49,587 nucleotides of DNA from the NCBI GenBank assembly GCA_021804655.1, contig JAJZHE010000004.1:1-49587 (forward strand), read 5' to 3'. Numbering within the stretch: position 1 is the first letter of the stretch; every line of letters starts with the position of its first letter. Below, piece after piece: positions 18,869 through 28,799 of the stretch. The DNA comes from Acidobacteriota bacterium. Lineage in GTDB: Bacteria; Acidobacteriota; Terriglobia; Terriglobales; Acidobacteriaceae. The position numbers and the translations under genes are program-made. A model generated the notes under the pieces. It searched no databases. It saw nothing but the letters and a program-made list of their open reading frames with translations, and was not told the DNA's origin.

Positions 18869-18981
18869 AGGCCTGGGTGGGCGGCGGAGTTTCCGGGCGG
18901 TTTTGCAGTGAGGGATGGAGTGGTGGGTGGTGCGATAGGCTGGAAGGTTGCCCGATCAATCATGAATTCCGTAGCGCATCC

Positions 18982-20397
18982 ATGCGACGTGTCATGAATT
19001 CCCGGACGGGCGCGCCGAGGACGATGAAGAACGACGTTCCACTCCGCCGAAAGATTTCGCTGCGGCAGCACCTGCCGCTGGTTCATGAAGACCTGGCCGG
19101 GGTGTACCGACGGAACCTGTACAAGTGGATCGTCATCGCGCCGATGATCGGCATCACCACTGGCCTGACGATTACGGCGGTAGCGATCCTGATCCTGAAG
19201 GAGATATGGCCAGCGGTACTGGGGTATTATCTGGCGCATCATTGGGCGATTGTGCCGGGGCTGGTGTTGGGCTGCGCGGTGACGGGGCTGATCATGCAGT
19301 ATCTGACGCCAAATCCGAATGAGCATTCGACCGAAGAGATCATTCAGAGTTATCACAAACACGAAGGCGCGATCGACATGCGTCCGTTTCCGCAGAAGCT
19401 GCTGGCGGCTGTGACGACGGTGGGCTTTGGCGGCAGCGCGGCTCTGGAGGGACCGAGCATCTATGGCGGCGCGGCGCTGGGTTCGTGGTTGTGGACGAAG
19501 CTGCGGCGGTTTCCGCGCTTTCATCTGGAGGAGCGCGACCGGAGGATCATGCTGATCTGCGGGGCTGCGGCGGGGATGTCGGCGGTCTTTCGCGCGCCGT
19601 TTACGGGGATTGTGTTTGCGCTGGAGATGCCGTACAAGGATGATCTGGCGCATGAGGCTTTGCTGCCGTCGCTGATTGCTTCTGTGGTTTCGTATCTGAC
19701 GCTGGGGAATTTTTTTCGCAGCGGGCCGCTCTTCAATTTTGTGGCCAACGCGGATTATCGGACCTCGGACCTGCTGTGGGCGATGGTGCTGGGAGCGCTG
19801 ATCGGCCTGGTGTCGATGGCGTTTGTGATTACCTTTCGGCGTGTGCGCACATGGGTGGTGCAGTGGAGCTGGCCGCACTGGATCAAGCTTGCGCTGGGCG
19901 GACTGGTCACTGGGTTGTGCGGGTTAGGCTTCCTGCTGGCGTATCCGGGGACTCTGGTGCCGCTGGGGCCGAACTACGAAGCCGTGCAGACGGTGCTGAC
20001 GACGACACACAGCTCGCGGGAGCTGGTGGTGTTTGCCGTGCTGAAGCTGGCGGCGACGCTGGGCACGCTGGGCGCGGGCGGAGTGAGTGCGATGTTTGTG
20101 CCGCTGTTTCTGACCGGAGGCAGCCTGGGTGTGGCGTTTGCGCAGTCGGTGGTGCATTCTCCGGCGGTGGGTCTGTATGCGGCAGTGGGGATGGCCGCCT
20201 TCATCGCCGCCGGCTACAAGACACCGCTGGCGGCTGTGGTCTTTGTGGCGGAGGCGACGGGCGGACACGGATTCATCATTCCGGCGCTGATTGGCGCGGC
20301 GGTGGCGTATGCGGTCTCTGGCGATGCTTCGGTCTCTGGCGACCAGCGGGTACATGGAGTGAGGCCGGAGTTTGTGAGCGATACGGAATCGGTGTGA
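18982..20397 (+). CDS. chloride channel / ClC family protein
   Basis: GFGGSAALEGPSIYGGAALGSWL, GAAAGMSAVFRAPFTGIVFALEMPY, GAGGVSAMFVPLFLTGGSLG; alternative start ATG at 19024. Confidence 0.88.
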   Translation: MRRVMNSRTGAPRTMKNDVPLRRKISLRQHLPLVHEDLAGVYRRNLYKWIVIAPMIGITTGLTITAVAILILKEIWPAVLGYYLAHHWAIVPGLVLGCAVTGLIMQYLTPNPNEHSTEEIIQSYHKHEGAIDMRPFPQKLLAAVTTVGFGGSAALEGPSIYGGAALGSWLWTKLRRFPRFHLEERDRRIMLICGAAAGMSAVFRAPFTGIVFALEMPYKDDLAHEALLPSLIASVVSYLTLGNFFRSGPLFNFVANADYRTSDLLWAMVLGALIGLVSMAFVITFRRVRTWVVQWSWPHWIKLALGGLVTGLCGLGFLLAYPGTLVPLGPNYEAVQTVLTTTHSSRELVVFAVLKLAATLGTLGAGGVSAMFVPLFLTGGSLGVAFAQSVVHSPAVGLYAAVGMAAFIAAGYKTPLAAVVFVAEATGGHGFIIPALIGAAVAYAVSGDASVSGDQRVHGVRPEFVSDTESV

Positions 20398-20399
20398 AG

Positions 20400-20478
20400 G
20401 GCTTGGTTGCCGGGGGTGAAGATTGCTGGCAAACAGCAGATTCCCTTCGGGAATGACAAAAAAAAACAACGGCATAAG
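20400..20478 (+). repeat. copy D of interspersed intergenic repeat (truncated)
   Basis: gattgctggcaaacagcagattcccttcgggaatgacaaaaaaaaacaacggc immediately after a ClC stop codon. Confidence 0.75.
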
Positions 20479-20533
20479 CGGCTGGGTGTCTGGCTGGCAG
20501 AGGAATTCTTGTTTCGTCTACACTGGAAACGAG

Positions 20534-22291
20534 ATGGAAAGTGCAGGCGCGGCTGAACTCCCCCTGGCCAATCGCATTGGACACATGATCGGAAGCCGCT
20601 GGCGAACGATGCTGGCGAACCGTGAAGACCAGGTTTTTCTGGTTCTTTCGCTGGTGATCGGCGCGCTGGTCGGGCTGGTGGTGGTGGCCATGATCGTGCT
20701 GACAGAGCGGCTGGGCATGCGGCTGTATCCGGTGGGCAGTGCGGCGTGGCGGCGCGTGCTGATCCCAATTGGCGGATCGCTGGTGTTGGGCTTTCTGCTG
20801 GTGCGGTTCTTTCCGTTTGCGCGCGGGACGGCGATTCCACAGACGAAGGCGGCTGTGCAGACGCGGGGCGGATACATCTCGCTGCGCACGGTGCTGGTGA
20901 AGTTTTTCTGTACGGCAGCGTCGCTGGCGTGCGGCATTCCGCTGGGACCGGAAGGGCCGTCGGCGCAGATTGGCGCGGGCGTTGCGTCGGTGATCGGCAG
21001 GCGGCTGGGCCTGAAACCGGAAAAGGTGCGAGCGCTGTTGCCGGTGGGTGCTGCCGCAGCGATTGCGGCGGCGTTCAATACGCCGATGGCGGCGGTCTTG
21101 TTTGCGCTGGAAGAGATTATGGGGGATCTGAATGCGCCGATTCTTGGCTCGGTGGTGCTGGCGTCGGCTACTTCCTGGATGATGCTGCGGCTGGTGCTGG
21201 GAAACAATCCGCTCTTTCACGTGCCGCGGTACACGCTGGTGCATTCGAGCGAATTTGCCATCTATGCCCTGCTGGGCGTGGTGGGTGGCGTTATTTCAGC
21301 GGCATTTACGCGATTTCTGCTGTATCTGCGGGTGCAGTTCCTGGCGCTGCCGAAGAAGACGGTCTGGTGGCATCCGGTGGTGGGCGGCGTGGTGGCCGGA
21401 CTGATGGGATGGGCTGTTCCGCAGACGCTCGGCGTCGGATATGGATATATCGGCGACGCACTCAACGGGCAGATGGTGCTCAAAATCATGCTGCTGCTGG
21501 TGCTGCTCAAGTTCTTTGCGGTGACCATCGCCTACGCATCGGGCAATGTCGGCGGCATTCTGGGACCGGTGATTTTTCTCGGCGCAATGGTCGGCGGATC
21601 GGTGGGCAGCGTGGCGCATCTGCTGCTGCCCGGCCAGACTGGAACGGTGGGTGCGTATGCGCTGGTGGGGATGGGGGCACTGTTTGCCGGAATTATTCGC
21701 GCGCCGATGACCTCCGTGGTGATGATCTTTGAGCTGACGCGCGATTATGAGGTGATTGTGCCGCTGATGATCGCCAATCTGCTGAGCCTGTTCATTGCAA
21801 CGTGGCTCCAGAAGATGCCGATCTATGAGGGACTGGCGCATCTGGACGGGATTCATCTGCCGCGGCACGGACAGCAGCGGGACGAAGAGTTGCACGGGAA
21901 GCTGGTGATGAGCGTGATGCGTCCGGCAGCGGAGACGCTGGACGCGACGATGACGGTAACTGCGGCAGTGATCCAGTTGCAGTCCAGCCGCTATCAGACG
22001 TGGCCGGTGATGCGGGAATCGGCGCTGGTGGGAGCGCTGAAGCGAGAGACACTGGAACAGGCGGCGGCGCGCGGAGACGGAATGCTGACGCTGAACAGGC
22101 TGATGCCGTCGGCGGATTTTCCACATGTGCATCCGGACCATCCACTGTATGTGGCGCTGGAGCGGATGAGTCGGGCCGGGCTGAAGATGTTGCCGGTGAT
22201 GGAGCGGGACGATGCCAATCGGCTGAGCGGGATCGTGACAATGAGCGCCGTGCTGGCATCCTATGGAGTGACGGACCACGCGGCGCTGTGA
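20534..22291 (+). CDS. ClC family channel/antiporter with C-terminal CBS domains
   Basis: CGIPLGPEGPSAQIGAGVAS, AAAIAAAFNTPMAAVLFALEEIMGD, GNVGGILGPVIFLGAMVGG; C-terminal region with CBS-like repeats. Confidence 0.9.
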   Translation: MESAGAAELPLANRIGHMIGSRWRTMLANREDQVFLVLSLVIGALVGLVVVAMIVLTERLGMRLYPVGSAAWRRVLIPIGGSLVLGFLLVRFFPFARGTAIPQTKAAVQTRGGYISLRTVLVKFFCTAASLACGIPLGPEGPSAQIGAGVASVIGRRLGLKPEKVRALLPVGAAAAIAAAFNTPMAAVLFALEEIMGDLNAPILGSVVLASATSWMMLRLVLGNNPLFHVPRYTLVHSSEFAIYALLGVVGGVISAAFTRFLLYLRVQFLALPKKTVWWHPVVGGVVAGLMGWAVPQTLGVGYGYIGDALNGQMVLKIMLLLVLLKFFAVTIAYASGNVGGILGPVIFLGAMVGGSVGSVAHLLLPGQTGTVGAYALVGMGALFAGIIRAPMTSVVMIFELTRDYEVIVPLMIANLLSLFIATWLQKMPIYEGLAHLDGIHLPRHGQQRDEELHGKLVMSVMRPAAETLDATMTVTAAVIQLQSSRYQTWPVMRESALVGALKRETLEQAAARGDGMLTLNRLMPSADFPHVHPDHPLYVALERMSRAGLKMLPVMERDDANRLSGIVTMSAVLASYGVTDHAAL

Positions 22292-22365
22292 GCCATGCCT
22301 TCTGGCTCGTCGAGAATAGCAGCGGTCGGTTAATATTCGTACTGCGGTTCTCAGGGGGGTAGTCC

Positions 22366-23166
22366 ATGCGCGATTACAAACATCTTCTGGTGAATACGTT
22401 TCAGGGCGTACAGACGATTACGCTGGATCGCCCGGAGAAACGCAATGCGCTTTGTCCGCTGCTGATGGACGAGCTGGTGACGGCGCTGGACGAGGCGGCG
22501 ACGGACGAGAGCGGGGTGGTGGTGCTGGCGGCCAGCGGATCGGCGTTCTGTGCCGGTCTGGATATGGACGCGCTGGTGACGCTGCATGCTCAGACACGCA
22601 AGGATGCCAGGCTGGACTCCGAGCGAATGGCGCGAGTACTGCGCAAGCTGTATGAGTTTCCCAAACCTATTATTGCGGCGGTGAACGGACCGGCGATCGC
22701 CGGAGGGATGGCGCTGGCAATGCTGTGCGACTTCACATATGCGACGCCGGATGCACGATTTGGCTATACCGAGGTGCGGCTGGGCTATATTCCAGCGATT
22801 GTGGCAACGTTTCTGACACGGCAGATGGGTGAGAAACGAACGCGCGAACTGCTGCTGAGCGGGCGAATTCTAAAATCGGATGAGGCGATGCGGCTGGGTC
22901 TGGTTTCGCGCGTGGTAGCCACCGAGGAGTTGCGCGCCGAGGTGACGGCGCTGGCGCGCTCGCTGCTGCTGAACTCGCCCCAGGCGATGAGGACGGTGAA
23001 AAACTTGCTGACGCGTCATGCGGCTGAGAGCCTGGATCAAGAGATCGAGGCAGCCATTGAAGCCAACGCTGACCAGCATTCCTCCGAAGACTTTCGCGAG
23101 GGCGTACGGGCGTATTTTGAACGGCGCAAAGCGGACTGGCCAAGCCGACACGCACAAGTAAGCTGA
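22366..23166 (+). CDS. enoyl-CoA hydratase/isomerase family protein
   Basis: TITLDRPEKRNALCPLLMDELVTALDEA, SAFCAGLDMDAL, AVNGPAIAGGMALAMLCDFTYATPDARFGYTEVRLGYIP. Confidence 0.94.
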   Translation: MRDYKHLLVNTFQGVQTITLDRPEKRNALCPLLMDELVTALDEAATDESGVVVLAASGSAFCAGLDMDALVTLHAQTRKDARLDSERMARVLRKLYEFPKPIIAAVNGPAIAGGMALAMLCDFTYATPDARFGYTEVRLGYIPAIVATFLTRQMGEKRTRELLLSGRILKSDEAMRLGLVSRVVATEELRAEVTALARSLLLNSPQAMRTVKNLLTRHAAESLDQEIEAAIEANADQHSSEDFREGVRAYFERRKADWPSRHAQVS

Positions 23167-23370
23167 AGCATTGCATGCAGCGGATGCAGCATTGCATGCA
23201 GCAGATGCGCGTTCGCGCAGTGGCGCTCCCGCTGGTCGCGGAGGGGCTGTTGTGGAGGCTGATGAGAACAGCAGATTCCCTTCGGGAATGACAACAAAAA
23301 AAAGAAGGGGCAAGAGCAAAGGCAAGAGCATGGATGACTGCGGATTCTCTGTGGAAAGGCCAACAACCTG
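23167..23370 (+). repeat. copy E of interspersed intergenic repeat (5' module partly duplicated, two cores)
   Basis: agcattgcatgcagcggatgcagcattgcatgcagcagatgcgcgttcgcgcagtggcgctcccgctggtcgcgg..agcagattcccttcgggaatgacaac..; second degenerate core gcggattctctgtggaaaggccaacaac. Confidence 0.85.
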
Positions 23371-23378
23371 TTGCGACT

Positions 23379-24572
23379 TTATTGTGGGCGTGAGGTGGCG
23401 TGAAGCGGAGCGATGGCGACGGCGACAAAGGAGTCGGCGCAGCCGTAGTAAAGAAACCAGTGGCGGCGGAAGTGAACGAGTCCTTCAGCAAAGGTGGTGC
23501 CGGCGGCGTATTGGCCGCTGCGCTCCCAGGGCTGCTGCGGAAAGAGCACAGGCTGGTTGAGGCGGGCGAGCAGGCGCGTGGGGTCAGGGGCTGAAAAAAG
23601 CGCTTCGCCGACCGCATACGCGCCGGGATCGAGTGCCGGGTCGCGGGCTGTGACTGGATCGGATGCGGCTGCATTTTTGCCGTTATAGAGCAGGACAATG
23701 CCGTGGCGCGTGAGGATGGGTGGCGGACCGACCTCCGGAAAACCGCTGTCGAAGGAGCCGGGGCGGTTGTGGAGCAGAACGAGCGCATGGCCCGTCTCAT
23801 CGCCACTCGTCTCGGTGGAACTGGGCGGAGGCACCGCTTCCGCCGACCCCTGCTCGACCGGCGTCCAGTGAATGAGGTCAGGGGAAGTGGCGAGGCGAAT
23901 CTGAATCTCGCCCCAGTACATCCAGAAGCGACCATGAAGACGCGCAGCGACCAGATGGCCATGCTGGAGGCGCGTAAGAATACCGCCAGACTTGTACATC
24001 AGGCTGGCGTAAGGGCCGGAGACGCCGAGCGCGGGACCGTATTTGCTCCAGTGCTCCAAGTCTCGTGAAACAGCGATGCCGATCGAGTAGGTCTGCCGGT
24101 TCCACTGGGTGTAGGTGAGGATGTAACGCCCGTCCGGGGCCTGGACGATGCGCGGGTCTTCGACGCCGCCGGGCCACTCGCGAGACTGCTGGGCGTCGTG
24201 GGCGGGATAAAAGACCGGCGTGGGCAGGGTGTGGAAGTGGAGGCCGTCGCGAGAGACGGCCAGACCGAGGCGCGAGGTGTGCATGCCGATCTGCATGCTG
24301 CCGGAGTCGTCTTCGGCGCGGTAGAGAACGTAAACCTGACCGTGGCGGACGATGGCTGCGGGATTGAAGGTGTGCAGAGCTTGCCAGTGGACGTCGCGGT
24401 CGAGGATGGGGTCGTGAAAGAGCGATTGCGGATCCGGTTTGACGATGGGCGCGCTGACCTGGCCCGTAACGGGACGCGTGAACGGGCCGATCGCCCAGGA
24501 AGGAAGCTGAGCAGAGACGGGCAGAGCCGAGACAACAAAGCAGAGCGCGGAAAGAAGAATATATGGCTTCAT
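23379..24572 (-). CDS. secreted glycosidase/phosphorylase-like beta-propeller protein, GH130-like
   Basis: Signal peptide (LLSALCFVVSALPVSA); FNPAAIVRHGQVYVLYRAED, REWPGGVEDPRIVQAPDGRYILTYTQWN. Confidence 0.8.
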   Translation of the reverse strand: MKPYILLSALCFVVSALPVSAQLPSWAIGPFTRPVTGQVSAPIVKPDPQSLFHDPILDRDVHWQALHTFNPAAIVRHGQVYVLYRAEDDSGSMQIGMHTSRLGLAVSRDGLHFHTLPTPVFYPAHDAQQSREWPGGVEDPRIVQAPDGRYILTYTQWNRQTYSIGIAVSRDLEHWSKYGPALGVSGPYASLMYKSGGILTRLQHGHLVAARLHGRFWMYWGEIQIRLATSPDLIHWTPVEQGSAEAVPPPSSTETSGDETGHALVLLHNRPGSFDSGFPEVGPPPILTRHGIVLLYNGKNAAASDPVTARDPALDPGAYAVGEALFSAPDPTRLLARLNQPVLFPQQPWERSGQYAAGTTFAEGLVHFRRHWFLYYGCADSFVAVAIAPLHATSRPQ

Positions 24573-24630
24573 GGGGTACTCCAGGGTTCAGCGCCAACGG
24601 ACGCCAAAAACGCAAAGCCAGACACAATCT

Positions 24631-25623
24631 TCACTGGCCGGGAAAGGGATTAGCGGTGCGCAGCTCGGCGACGATGGTCTGCGCGGCGATGCGGGCTTCG
24701 TCGGCACGGTCGGGCGGAAAGCTGATGGCTCCCACGCGGGCATGGCCGCCGCCGCCGTAGCGCTCGCAGACTTTGGCGAGATTGACCATCTGTTCTCCGG
24801 TGGCCGTTGTCCAGGGATTGGAGCCGACCGCAACCTTGGTGCGGAAGCTGGATCGGGACAATCCGATAGAGTAGGTGGCTTGTGGAAAAAGATAGTACGG
24901 GATGAACTTGTTGAAGCCTTCCATCGGATGATCGGTGATGTCGAAGAAGAGCGTTCCATCGCGATATTCAGCGCGCTCGCGGATGAGGGCGATGGCGCGC
25001 TCATGCTGCGCCAGCAAAGGCGGCAACAGATCGGCGACAAAGGGCTGTGCGATGACCTCGGCAAGAGGCATGGCGGTGAGCAGCGGAATGAGATGCGGCA
25101 GAAAGGATGGATCCTGCGTAGCCTCAATGATGAGCGTGAGGCGCATGGCGGGAGCGGGCATCTCAACGGCGGACTCCGGCGATTCATAGCGCGCGCCATC
25201 GACGATGTCGGCCCAGTGGATGAGTTCGGCGAAGGGAGCGGTGTCGAAGCCGAAGCGCGTGGCAGCGATGTGCGCCAGAAAACTGGTGCAGGAGATGTAC
25301 GCGGGATCGTAAAAACGGCGGCGCGAGCAGGCTGCATCCTGCTGGCAGGCGGCGAAGTGCTGCTGATCGGCGGCGGTGAGGAAGGCCGAGAGGTGATGAT
25401 CGAACCACCAGGTGATGCGTGGCGACGAAGAGTACTTGAAATCGACGATGGCGTTTTCCTCGCCGGTGAAAGCGGCTTCGTCGAAGAGCGCGCCGGCACG
25501 ATGAACCAGGCCACAAAACTCGTAGGCGGCTGCCGGATCGATGCAGGAACGATGAAAACGCGTGAAAAGCGAGGCGGAACAGGCGCCATCGAAACATTTG
25601 TCGTGATAGAAAACGCGAACCAA
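24631..25623 (-). CDS. DHH/DHHA1-type phosphoesterase family protein
   Basis: VFYHDKCFDGACSASLF, VDFKYSS, WWFDHHLSAF, C-terminal YGGGGHARVGAISFPPD. Confidence 0.8.
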   Translation of the reverse strand: MVRVFYHDKCFDGACSASLFTRFHRSCIDPAAAYEFCGLVHRAGALFDEAAFTGEENAIVDFKYSSSPRITWWFDHHLSAFLTAADQQHFAACQQDAACSRRRFYDPAYISCTSFLAHIAATRFGFDTAPFAELIHWADIVDGARYESPESAVEMPAPAMRLTLIIEATQDPSFLPHLIPLLTAMPLAEVIAQPFVADLLPPLLAQHERAIALIRERAEYRDGTLFFDITDHPMEGFNKFIPYYLFPQATYSIGLSRSSFRTKVAVGSNPWTTATGEQMVNLAKVCERYGGGGHARVGAISFPPDRADEARIAAQTIVAELRTANPFPGQ

Positions 25624-25722
25624 CGACCCAACCTCCGGGGATTGAAGCAGGATGCAGGACAGCGAAGCGCCCAGCAGGCGCGCGTGCCCAAATGACTAGC
25701 ATCGACGCGAAGCAGCGGGATG

Positions 25723-26229
25723 TCAAGCGCGACGTCTGCTGGAAGCTTTGGGCGCAGCGGCTGCATCGGGGGATGCGCCCGAGTCGTCTGCGGATGTGTC
25801 GGCAGTGCGGCGCTTGCGCCCGAACCAGTCGTCAAGCATCTGCTGAGCGCGGCGGTCCGTCTCCTGACGCACGCGCAGCTCAGCCTCGGTGAGCAACGTC
25901 TCCACCTGGCGGCGAGCGGTACGGCGGGCCTGATACTCCTCGCGTTGGACGGCAAGCTGCTCGTCAAGCTGCTGGAGCTGGGGACGCAGAAACTCGGCTT
26001 GACGCGTGGCCACCTGCATGCGGATCAGGCCAGTCTGGCGGTCACGAGGGTCATCGTGTTCGACGCCGTGGACCAGGTCCGCACGGCCATCGAGACACTC
26101 CTGGTGAGCGGCCAGCAACTCGGCGGCAGCCTGTTCGCGGCTGCGTGCGGCTGCCTCCAGCACCAAGCGGCTTTGGTCCTCTTCGAGTTCACGAATGCGG
26201 GTGAGGCGACGGAGGGTTTTGACGGACAT
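25723..26229 (-). CDS. fliJ: flagellar export protein FliJ
   Basis: Coiled-coil protein RRLTRIRELEEDQSRLVLEAAARSREQAAAELLAAHQ directly downstream of fliI; start placed at MSVKTLRR. Confidence 0.75.
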   Translation of the reverse strand: MSVKTLRRLTRIRELEEDQSRLVLEAAARSREQAAAELLAAHQECLDGRADLVHGVEHDDPRDRQTGLIRMQVATRQAEFLRPQLQQLDEQLAVQREEYQARRTARRQVETLLTEAELRVRQETDRRAQQMLDDWFGRKRRTADTSADDSGASPDAAAAPKASSRRRA

Positions 26230-26366
26230 GAGCGAAACTCCGGACGGCGAAGGACAGGTTGCAGGTTGAGTGCGCGAGTTGAATCGGCAGATTGAGCGTG
26301 CACAATTTTCGTGCCTGGTTTGCGAGCCGGGTTTGCGAGCAAGGCTTGCGAGCTGAACATGCGCCA

Positions 26367-27686
26367 TCAGATCGACTCGGCCAAAGCCAGAAGACGATCC
26401 ACACAGCCCTGAAAGTCAAGCCGCTCGGCGGCGCCCTGCATGAAAAACTCGCGCAGCAGAGGGCGCGCTTCGAGCGCGCGGTCGAGGTCTTCATCGGAAC
26501 CAGGGCGATACGCCCCGATGCGGACCAGATCCTCGGAGCGCGCATAGGCCGCCAGCAGGCGGCGCAGCTCGGCAGCGGCTTCGCGATGCTCCGGCGAGGC
26601 GACAGCGGTCATCAGCCGACTGACGGAATCGAGAATCTGAATGGGCGGATACCAGCCCTCCGAGGCCAGCGCGCGGGAGAGCACGACATGGCCGTCCAGC
26701 AGCGAGCGAACCGCATCGACGAGAGGATCCTGCTGATCGTCGCCCTCCATCAGCACCGTGTAGAAAGCCGTGATGGAGCCGTTGCGGAAGCTGCCGGCGC
26801 GCTCGACCAGGCGCGCCAGGCGCGTGAAGACCGAAGGGGTGTAGCCTTTGGCCGTCGCTGGCTCACCGGCTGCAAGACCGATCTCGCGGGCAGCCATGGC
26901 GAAACGCGTGAGTGAATCGAGCACCAGCAGAACATGATGGCCCTCGGCGGCAAAGGACTCGGCAATCGCCGTGGCTCCCAGCGCGGCGCGCATGCGCATC
27001 AACGGGCTTTGGTCGGAGGTGGAAACCATGACAACCGAGCGGCGGCGACCCTCCTCGCCCAGCGCATCCTCCAGAAACTCACCCACCTCGCGGCCACGTT
27101 CGCCGACCAGCCCGACGACGGTGATATCCGCCTCAGTGTTGCGCGTCATCATGCCGATCAGGGTGCTTTTGCCGACACCGGAGCCGCCGAAGATGCCCAC
27201 ACGCTGCCCGCGACCAACCGTGAGTAGACCGTCGATGGCGCGGATTCCAGTGCCCAGCGGACGGCGGATGGGAAGCCGGTCCAGTGGCGTACAGACCGGA
27301 CCGTCGAGCGGAACCGAATGCGCGGTGCGCGGTGCGCGTCCGCCGTCAATGGGATGGCCCAGCGCGTCCAGCACACGGCCCATCAGCGCCGGGCCGGTCT
27401 CGACCTCCGGCGTCACCCCCAGCGCCTCGACCGCATCGCCATACTGGATGCCCTCCGGCGCATTGACCGGCATGGAGAGCACCGTCTGGCCGCGAAAGCC
27501 GATGACCTCGGCCAGGTGACGGCCGCCCTGCCGGTCCACGATGGCGCACAACTGGCCGACCGAGCAGATGGGGCCGGCTGATTCGATGGTCTGGCCGATG
27601 GCCTGCAACACCTGGCCGCGCCACCGCCAGGGCTGGATGCGCCGCAGGCGATGCTGATAGCCGCTGAGCTGCCCGGGAGGGGTCAT
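26367..27686 (-). CDS. fliI: flagellum-specific ATP synthase FliI
   Basis: RVGIFGGSGVGKSTLIGMMTRNTEADITVVGLVGERGREVGEFLED, LVLDSLTRFAMAAREIGLAAGEPATAKGYTPSVF. Confidence 0.97.
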   Translation of the reverse strand: MTPPGQLSGYQHRLRRIQPWRWRGQVLQAIGQTIESAGPICSVGQLCAIVDRQGGRHLAEVIGFRGQTVLSMPVNAPEGIQYGDAVEALGVTPEVETGPALMGRVLDALGHPIDGGRAPRTAHSVPLDGPVCTPLDRLPIRRPLGTGIRAIDGLLTVGRGQRVGIFGGSGVGKSTLIGMMTRNTEADITVVGLVGERGREVGEFLEDALGEEGRRRSVVMVSTSDQSPLMRMRAALGATAIAESFAAEGHHVLLVLDSLTRFAMAAREIGLAAGEPATAKGYTPSVFTRLARLVERAGSFRNGSITAFYTVLMEGDDQQDPLVDAVRSLLDGHVVLSRALASEGWYPPIQILDSVSRLMTAVASPEHREAAAELRRLLAAYARSEDLVRIGAYRPGSDEDLDRALEARPLLREFFMQGAAERLDFQGCVDRLLALAESI

Positions 27687-28792
27687 CGCGGTGCTCCAGT
27701 GGCTTCGGCAGCCGGAAGTGGGTCATGCGGCGCAGACTGAACTGGCACAGACGGCGCTGGCATCGGCTGAAAATCCACGGAGGCTGGAGTTTGTGTTGCT
27801 GGCCGACGTGGAAGGCGATCAAAAAAGCCACGCTCGATCTCACGCAACTGCTCGTGCAGGCTGAGATCGGCTCCGCCAAATCCGTTTTCACCCAGACCGG
27901 TTTCGATACGGCACTCGCCCAGTTCCATACGCGCATCGCCAACAACCTCCGGGCGCTGACGCAGGCCTGGAGTCAGACGAAGCGACTCTTCCCAAAGTGC
28001 ACGGTCGGCCTCTGGAACGATGATCTGGACCTTCGCCGACTCTCCAAGCTGGTTCAGCGCGACACGCACCGCTCCAGAAAGCAGCAGCGGATCCATCTGC
28101 GCCTCACGGCGCAGGATGCGCGCGGCAATGGCCAGTGCCAGACGCACGGCTTCCTGCTCCAGCTCATGGAGGCAATGCTCGCGTTCCGCGGCAAAGTCGT
28201 CAAGTACAGCCAGAACCTGCTGTCGCGCACCCTCGATCGCCGATTGCTGAGCCTCTCGATCGGCAGCCTGCGCCTGCGACCTGCCTTCTTCCCTGCCTTC
28301 TTCCCTGCCCTGCTGCAAACCAGCCAGCCAACCGTCCTGCCAGCGATGACTGACGACTTCTTCGGCCTCGCCTTCCGGTTTCTGATCTTCGATGCCGTCC
28401 GGCTGCGGCATCAGAGATCGTGAGGCCGCCGCTTGTGTTGTTTCGGTCTGATTTGTCTGCGGAGACATGACCGACAAAAATCCGGGGAAGACCGTGGCTA
28501 AATGTTGACTGGTGGCGGACTCTTCATCGGCGATGGAGATGGGGGCGACGGGAAAGGCGGAAGCGGCGTTGGAATCCTTCGCCGGGACGGTGGGATAGAC
28601 AAGTGCGGAGAAGTCGCTGCCGTCGCTCGATTCCGAGGAGAGAGCGTCCAGAGACGCACCTGCATCGAACGAACCAGCATCCGACGGACCAGCATGATCG
28701 GCTTTGCGGTCGCCCGTTCGGGCACGAGTCGGATGGCGCTTTGCGTTGTGAGAAGAACTTCGAAACGAACTGCGAAGACCAGACATGCGCAT
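27683..28792 (-). CDS. fliH: flagellar assembly protein FliH
   Basis: GLQQGREEGREEGRSQAQ glycine-repeat, C-terminal VRVALNQLGESAKVQIIVPEADRALWEESL; overlaps fliI by 4 bp. Confidence 0.85.
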   Translation of the reverse strand: MRMSGLRSSFRSSSHNAKRHPTRARTGDRKADHAGPSDAGSFDAGASLDALSSESSDGSDFSALVYPTVPAKDSNAASAFPVAPISIADEESATSQHLATVFPGFLSVMSPQTNQTETTQAAASRSLMPQPDGIEDQKPEGEAEEVVSHRWQDGWLAGLQQGREEGREEGRSQAQAADREAQQSAIEGARQQVLAVLDDFAAEREHCLHELEQEAVRLALAIAARILRREAQMDPLLLSGAVRVALNQLGESAKVQIIVPEADRALWEESLRLTPGLRQRPEVVGDARMELGECRIETGLGENGFGGADLSLHEQLREIERGFFDRLPRRPATQTPASVDFQPMPAPSVPVQSAPHDPLPAAEATGAPR

Positions 28793-28799
28793 CTCTCCC

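Noticed and set aside
18641-20480. Fluoride riboswitch upstream of the ClC genes
   Set aside because: No recognisable crcB-motif leader; the upstream spaces are occupied by the interspersed repeat.
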